Source of the DNA: Acidobacteriota bacterium
GTDB taxonomy: Bacteria; Acidobacteriota; Blastocatellia; Pyrinomonadales; Pyrinomonadaceae
DNA length: 10,023 nt
Direction of reading: 5' to 3'
NCBI GenBank assembly: GCA_003222855.1
Contig: QHXH01000206.1
Coordinates: forward strand, 1-10,023
Notes under the pieces: generated by a model
Databases searched by the model: none
Seen by the model: only the letters and a program-made list of their open reading frames with translations
Told to the model about the DNA's origin: nothing
Position numbers and translations under genes: made by a program
Shown: positions 5,698 through 10,023 of the stretch, one piece after another
Numbering within the stretch: the stretch's first letter is position 1
How the letters are laid out: every line of letters begins with the position of its first letter

Positions 5698-6183
5698 ATG
5701 AGTGACACGAACCAGGAGTTTATTTCGCGCTCGCGCTATCATCTAGTCGAAGACTTCCTGCCAAGAATCGAAAGGTGTCTCGAGCGGCTGACCGATGAAC
5801 AAATCTGGTGGCGGCCGAATGAACAATCGAACAGCATTGGGAACCTGCTGTTGCATCTGAGCGGCAATGCGCGCCAATGGATTGTTTGCGGTGTTGGAGG
5901 CGCTGCGGACTTACGTGAGCGAGACGCCGAATTTGCCCAACGCACCGTTATTACGCGCGGCGATCTTCATTCGCTGCTAACCCGGACGCTGGCCGACGTC
6001 GATGCGACGCTGGCACAATTCAATCCGAATCAGCTTCTTGAGCGTCGCACCATCCAGGGTTTGGAGGTCTCGGTACTTGAAGCGATCCTGCACGTCGTTG
6101 AGCATTTCTCAATGCACACCGGCCAGGTAATTTACATTACTAAGCTACTGTCCGCATCCGATCTGCACTTCTATGATCTATAG
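5698..6183 (+). CDS. DinB-fold putative metal-dependent protein (DUF1572-like)
   Basis: A 161-residue protein with the four-helix DinB fold. Helix 1 (SRYHLVEDFLPRIERCLERL) is followed by TDEQIWWRPNEQSNSIGNLLLHLSGN, a hallmark of the family, and a last helix carries VEHFSMHTGQV. The three His expected to bind a divalent metal are His53, His136 and His140. DinB-fold enzymes include thiol-dependent S-transferases acting with mycothiol, bacillithiol or glutathione, but most members have no known substrate. Because a YtxJ-like bacillithiol protein is encoded nearby, a thiol-transferase role is a possibility; this is only inference, since the two genes are more than 3 kb apart. The length fits a full domain. 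Only the ATG at 5698 is available, and it has no clear Shine-Dalgarno. Confidence 0.85.
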   Translation: MSDTNQEFISRSRYHLVEDFLPRIERCLERLTDEQIWWRPNEQSNSIGNLLLHLSGNARQWIVCGVGGAADLRERDAEFAQRTVITRGDLHSLLTRTLADVDATLAQFNPNQLLERRTIQGLEVSVLEAILHVVEHFSMHTGQVIYITKLLSASDLHFYDL

Positions 6184-6561
6184 GCACCTCCGGCACGATA
6201 ATCTTTTCCCCTCCTTCGTGTTTCCCATCCTTTCCTAAAGCGGTCCAGCAGCCGCCAAAGCTTCCGTGGATTTAGCACGCACGCTTCGCTCTCATATCGA
6301 TTTTGCATGCTCAATTTTGTTGTCAGATATTGAGAGCCGCAACTGCGAAGGCTACAGAGGCCCTCGACTTCGACTAAGAACCAGAGCACCGTTATTCTCA
6401 CCTTAGCTGGGTCTGGTGGTCGTATACTGTGACCCCTTCCTAAACGAAAGGGTTGAACGGGTGACGCGTGATTAGACTAGCTAGCCCGAGCATAGCCCAG
6501 GTATCTTGACGAATCCGCTTTCTTTGATTCGTGTCCGGGACGGAAATTCTTATAAGCCGAG
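6184..6561 (+). other. 378-base stretch without a gene, leader region of the sensor kinase
   Basis: No frame here gives a credible protein on either strand. The first part is pyrimidine-rich (CTTTTCCCCTCC). TATACT at 6423-6428 looks like a -10 but has no matching -35 at the usual distance. CTAGCTAG (6477-6484) is a short palindrome, and TTGACG (6505-6510) has no -10 behind it. The promoter of the kinase gene should lie here, but I cannot place it. I see no tRNA, riboswitch or terminator. Confidence 0.5.
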
Positions 6562-9500
6562 ATGAGCCGCATCGAATCGAACCAAAGCAAAAACGGTCAG
6601 CGCAGCTTATCGCTGCTGCTCCTGCTCTTTTGCGTATGTCCGGCTGTGCTTGGCGAACGGCTGCCGCTCAAGGCTTACACGACCGCGGATGGCCTCGCGG
6701 ACAATGGCATCAACCGCATCGTACGCGATTCGCGCGGCTTCCTCTGGTTCTGTACCGCCGAAGGTTTATCGCGCTTCGATGGTTACTCGTTCACCAACTA
6801 CGGTACTGCTGAAGGTCTCCCGCACCCACACGTAAACGATATCTTAGAAACCCGCGGAGGCGAGTATTGGGTAGCGACAAACGCCGGCCTGGTTCGCTTC
6901 AATCCAAAAGGCAGACCTGCAAATCGCAGCGCTAGTAACCCGGAAGCGTCCCCTATGTTCACGGTGGTTGCGCCGGCTGATGAGGACAGGCACACGCGTT
7001 ATATCTCAGTGCTACTGGAAGCGCATGATGGCCAGATTTGGTGCGGCACGTACAAGGGACTCTACCGGCTGGAAACCGCTGACGATCACCTGTCACTCAG
7101 ACCGGTGGAGGTTGGTATGCCCAACGATTATCCCGAGCAGCATTACGTCAACGACCTCGTCGAAGACAGATATGGATCGCTCTGGCTGGCCACGCCGGCC
7201 GGGCTGTATCGCCGCTGGCACGATGGCGCTACGGCGCGTTATGACAAGCGTCAAGGCTTGCCGGACGATTTCCTTCATGACCTCCTGCTTGATCATCAAG
7301 GACAGCTTTGGGTGGGAACCCGCAACGCAGGATTCTTCCGCCTCACCACCGACGAGACGCATGCAACGCCCTCGGTCACGTTTAGGCTCAACACGCACGA
7401 CATCACCCAGAGCGAATGGATCAACCAACTCTTCGAGACCTCTGATCACAGGCTCTGGGCTGGGATCGCGCACGGACTCCTTGAATTTGTCCCCGAGGGC
7501 GACGCAGAGGGCCGGCCTTACCATATTTACACGCTGAAGAACGGCTTAAGCGACGACGCCATCAGCGCGCTGGCCGAAGATGCGGCCGGCAATCTCTGGC
7601 TCGGGAGCGTGCAAGGAGGGGTGATGAAGCTGGCGCACAACGGCATCGTCACTTACGACCGTCAGGACGGCATCATGAATGTGCAGGCCATCTACGCTGA
7701 CCGGGCGGGCGGGGTGTACTTTCGCGGCTACGTTCTCGGCGACAAACGCGCCAGCATCTTCGACGGCGGGAAGGTTGACCTGCTAAATCAGAGCCAAGCC
7801 ATCTACTGGCCCCGTCTTGGTCATTTCGACGGACATCACCTTACATGGTTCTTGCCCGACGCCCTGAAGGGGAAAACTTTGGGTTGGGTCGGTGAGGGCG
7901 TCACCCTGCAAGCGCGCAACGGCGAGTGGTGGATAACGATGGGAAGCGAAGAGGGACTTTACCGCTTCCCACCCGCGGACGACTTCACCCAAATCAAGGG
8001 TGCGCGCCCGCTCTCTGTCTTCGGCAAAGAGAGTGTACTCGCCGGGCGACAGGTCTTTCGCATCTTTGAAGATTCCCGCGAACGAATTTGGATTTCGACG
8101 ATCGACTCTGCTGGGAACGATCTCGCCCTTTGGGACCGCGCAACCCAAACTCTGCGCGATCTAAACGGCGCCGCAGGTTTGCCATCGCTTTATGACGAAT
8201 TGGCACGATCTTTCGGCGAAGATCCAGCGGGCGACGTCTGGATTGGCTTCAATACCGGCGTTGCACGCTTCCGTGAAGGGACGTTCAAGTTTTTCAGCCC
8301 CGGAGACGGCGCCCTACCTGGCGGAGTGACGGACATTTACACCGATCGTCATGGCATCGTCTGGCTGGCTTCGTCGCGCAGCGGCCTGATTCGGGTCGAT
8401 AGCGCCGAAGCGGAGCGCCCGACTTTTACGAGTTATACGACTGCGCAGGGTCTGTCGAGCAACGTCATCCTGACAATTACTGAAGACCTTTATGGACGCA
8501 TCTACATCGGCACGGGACAGGGTCTCGATCAGCTCGATCCGTCAACCGGCCGCGTCAGACACTACACAGTGGCCGACGGGCTGGCGGCGGGAAAGATTGC
8601 CGCCGCCTTTTGCGCGCGCGATGGCTGGCTTTGGGTGGGAACATCGCAGGGACTTTCCCGCTTCCTTCCCGAATCGGAGCGACAATCGTCGCCACCGCCC
8701 GTATTGCTGACGGGCTTGCGCATCGCCGGCGCAGCGCAAAACATTTCAGCAATCGGCGAGACAGAGTTACATCTAACGGATCTCGCAGCGAACGCGAATC
8801 AGTTGCAGATCGATTTCGTCGGCCTGGGCTTCGCGCCGGGCGAGTCGCTTCGTTATCAATACATGCTCGAGGGGACAGACCGCGATTGGAGCGCTCCCAC
8901 CACGCAAAGGACCGTGACTTACCCACATCTGGCGTCAGGCCGTTACCGCTTTCTTGTGCGCGCGATGAACGCGGATGGAGAAGTGAGCGCGACGCCGGCC
9001 GCGATCACCTTCCGCGTGTTGCCGCCGCTATGGCTGCGTTGGTGGTTCATCGCGCTCGTTGTGCTCGCCATAGGCGGCGCGGCTTTTGTGCTCTACCGCT
9101 ATCGCGTCGGCCGCCTGCTGGAGGTCGCGAACATGCGCGCGCGCATCGCCACGGATTTGCACGATGACATTGGCGCGAATCTCACGCGCATCAGCATTCT
9201 CAGCGAGGTTGTCAAGCAGCAGTTTGCCAATGGCGACGAGGAGTCGCGAAATCCACTCTCGTCGATTGCGGAGATTGCGCGCGAGTCGGTGGCGTCGATG
9301 AGCGACATCGTTTGGGCCATTGATCCTGAGCGTGACAGTCTTCGCGATCTGACGCGCAAGATGCGGCAGCACGCCGATGAAATCTTTACTTTGCGTGACA
9401 TAAGTCTGGAGTTCAACGCTCCCAACGCCGATCACAATCTGAAGCTCGGCGTCGATGTGCGGCGCGACTTCCTGCTAATTTTCAAAGAAGCCGTCAACAA

Positions 9501-9747
9501 TGCCGCGCGTCATTCGCAGTGCTCAAAGGTCAAGATCGATTTCGAGGCTGATGGATCCTTTCTTACGCTGGAAGTTTCAGATAATGGAACTGGTTTCGAC
9601 CCTTCAGCGAGCGCCGAAGGACACGGCTTGAAGAATATGCGCCAGCGCGCCAACAGGCTTGGCGGCACGCTAAGCGTCGAAACGGCCGAAGGAAAAGGAA
9701 CGACTGTCAGCGCTCGGATTCCGGCGATGCCCGCACGCAGTTTATAA
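6562..9747 (+). CDS. Sensor histidine kinase with two Reg_prop beta-propellers, Y_Y_Y domain, HisKA_3 and HATPase_c
   Basis: A 1061-residue membrane kinase. Residues 1-31 are a signal peptide (LSLLLLLFCVCPAVLG). From about 37 to 700 I count fourteen Reg_prop-type blades, each with a core like G-x-LW-x-GT-x-x-GL-x-RF (Trp62 in the first, Trp691 in the last), enough for two seven-bladed propellers outside the membrane. A Y_Y_Y domain (about 749-819) follows, then a membrane helix (about 826-845). The cytoplasmic part has HisKA_3 with His867 in DLHDDIGANLTRI, then the ATPase domain: N box Asn980 (EAVNNAARH), G1 Asp1007-Asn-Gly-Thr-Gly, G2 Gly1020-His-Gly. All catalytic motifs are intact. Unlike Bacteroides hybrid systems, no receiver or AraC domain is fused. 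An in-frame stop 9 bases before the ATG makes 6562 the first possible start; its ribosome binding site is weak. The regulator that starts after it is the likely partner. The signal sensed is unknown. Confidence 0.95.
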   Translation: MSRIESNQSKNGQRSLSLLLLLFCVCPAVLGERLPLKAYTTADGLADNGINRIVRDSRGFLWFCTAEGLSRFDGYSFTNYGTAEGLPHPHVNDILETRGGEYWVATNAGLVRFNPKGRPANRSASNPEASPMFTVVAPADEDRHTRYISVLLEAHDGQIWCGTYKGLYRLETADDHLSLRPVEVGMPNDYPEQHYVNDLVEDRYGSLWLATPAGLYRRWHDGATARYDKRQGLPDDFLHDLLLDHQGQLWVGTRNAGFFRLTTDETHATPSVTFRLNTHDITQSEWINQLFETSDHRLWAGIAHGLLEFVPEGDAEGRPYHIYTLKNGLSDDAISALAEDAAGNLWLGSVQGGVMKLAHNGIVTYDRQDGIMNVQAIYADRAGGVYFRGYVLGDKRASIFDGGKVDLLNQSQAIYWPRLGHFDGHHLTWFLPDALKGKTLGWVGEGVTLQARNGEWWITMGSEEGLYRFPPADDFTQIKGARPLSVFGKESVLAGRQVFRIFEDSRERIWISTIDSAGNDLALWDRATQTLRDLNGAAGLPSLYDELARSFGEDPAGDVWIGFNTGVARFREGTFKFFSPGDGALPGGVTDIYTDRHGIVWLASSRSGLIRVDSAEAERPTFTSYTTAQGLSSNVILTITEDLYGRIYIGTGQGLDQLDPSTGRVRHYTVADGLAAGKIAAAFCARDGWLWVGTSQGLSRFLPESERQSSPPPVLLTGLRIAGAAQNISAIGETELHLTDLAANANQLQIDFVGLGFAPGESLRYQYMLEGTDRDWSAPTTQRTVTYPHLASGRYRFLVRAMNADGEVSATPAAITFRVLPPLWLRWWFIALVVLAIGGAAFVLYRYRVGRLLEVANMRARIATDLHDDIGANLTRISILSEVVKQQFANGDEESRNPLSSIAEIARESVASMSDIVWAIDPERDSLRDLTRKMRQHADEIFTLRDISLEFNAPNADHNLKLGVDVRRDFLLIFKEAVNNAARHSQCSKVKIDFEADGSFLTLEVSDNGTGFDPSASAEGHGLKNMRQRANRLGGTLSVETAEGKGTTVSARIPAMPARSL

Positions 9748-9777
9748 GTTGCACCCTACCCCTCCGTGTAGGTGACA

Positions 9778-9812
9778 GCGAACCGATTCGCCGATAAGCT
9801 TCGTCGGTTCGC
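9778..9812 (+). other. Inverted repeat between the kinase and regulator genes
   Basis: GCGAACCGA (9778-9786) and TCGGTTCGC (9804-9812) pair perfectly over nine bases around a 17-base loop. A smaller stem CCTAC (9755-9759) / GTAGG (9768-9772) lies just before it. No T-run follows, so it is a poor terminator. It may tune how much regulator is made relative to kinase. Confidence 0.4.
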
Positions 9813-9857
9813 CAAGCCTTGAGAAAGACTTTGGAGCAATTGTCGGTTAACGCCCAG

Positions 9858-10023
9858 ATGGAACTCGAACATGGGACACCCGGCGACGGTGTCATCCGCG
9901 TGGTAATCATCGAGGATACACGCGAGGTGCGCGAAGGTTTGGCGGCGCTCATCAACGGCACGCGCGGCTTCAATTGTCTTAACAGTTACTACAGCATGGA
10001 ATCCGCGTTGGTAGGTCTCAGCC
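9858..10023 (+). CDS. Response regulator, N-terminal part (cut by window end)
   Basis: The frame from ATG 9858 to the window edge gives 55 residues beginning MELEHGTPGDGVIRVVIIEDTREVREGLAALING when read in two pieces. VVIIEDTREVREGL is the start of a receiver domain, with the acidic Glu-Asp pair that binds magnesium. The phospho-acceptor Asp and any output domain lie beyond the edge. Kinases of the HisKA_3 type usually pair with NarL/LuxR-type regulators with a helix-turn-helix, so this is probably the partner of the kinase ending 110 bases earlier. The start is uncertain: TTG codons at 9831 and 9840 are in the same frame, and the only purine-rich GGAG (9833-9836) is too far from the ATG and too close to TTG 9840. 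Confidence 0.85.
   Translation, partial: MELEHGTPGDGVIRVVIIEDTREVREGLAALINGTRGFNCLNSYYSMESALVGLS

Noticed and set aside
6171..6401. Minus-strand frame of 76 codons in the gap before the kinase gene
   Set aside because: It has no ribosome binding site, no recognisable motif and overlaps the end of the DinB gene. I do not call it a gene.
6423..6510. TATACT and TTGACG as promoter parts for the kinase gene
   Set aside because: TATACT has no -35 at 16-18 bases and TTGACG has no -10 behind it, so neither makes a promoter.
8610..9167. Plus-strand frame of 185 codons inside the kinase gene
   Set aside because: It runs in another frame through the propeller, Y_Y_Y and membrane regions; its Arg-rich product is typical of a shifted reading of GC-rich coding DNA.
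1..10023. A CRISPR array, toxin-antitoxin pair or phage/defence cassette
   Set aside because: No regular spaced repeats, integrase, transposase, nuclease or recognised defence domain is visible. The caspase-fold protein is exported and has no adjacent effector or sensor gene in the window.

Overview
The window looks like chromosomal DNA from a soil-type bacterium of moderate G+C. The gene set fits Acidobacteriota, perhaps the Blastocatellia/Pyrinomonadales: a secreted caspase-like protein with TPRs, a giant two-propeller sensor kinase, a DinB-fold protein, a YtxJ-type thiol protein and hairpin repeats between genes. The taxon is an inference; no rRNA or tRNA gene is present to test it. I see no phage, insertion sequence, CRISPR array or defence island.

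Layout. Positions 1-1999 (minus strand) hold most of an exported TPR plus caspase-fold (peptidase C14) protein, whose C-terminus lies off the left edge. A divergent intergenic region (2000-2190) follows. Next is a co-directional plus-strand run of small genes: a YtxJ-like monothiol protein (2191-2532), a DUF971/GBBH-like zinc-binding protein (2599-2940), a stand-alone receiver domain without its phospho-acceptor Asp (3064-3474), a two-CxxC zinc-ribbon protein (3596-3862) and a membrane protein with a variant CDP-alcohol phosphatidyltransferase motif (4042-4797). Two very basic small proteins of unknown function follow (4957-5166 and 5435-5620). The second has a good sigma-70-like promoter and an inverted repeat that reaches its start codon. 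A DinB-fold protein (5698-6183) comes next, then a gene-free stretch (6184-6561).

Positions 6562-9747 encode a 1061-residue sensor histidine kinase: signal peptide, fourteen Reg_prop-type blades (enough for two seven-bladed propellers), Y_Y_Y domain, one membrane helix, HisKA_3 and HATPase_c. From about 9858 a response regulator begins and runs off the right edge. The two form a plausible two-component pair.

How the parts work together. The only clear functional partnership is the kinase with the downstream regulator. The small genes in the middle share strand and short spacing, but their products do not add up to one recognised pathway. Two copies of a long hairpin repeat (3506-3569 and 5623-5688) sit just upstream of start codons, and other hairpins follow the YtxJ, DUF971 and kinase genes. 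The least ordinary points are the receiver lacking its phospho-acceptor, the variant CDP-alcohol transferase motif, the REP-like repeats and the inverted repeat over the promoter of the 61-residue basic protein.
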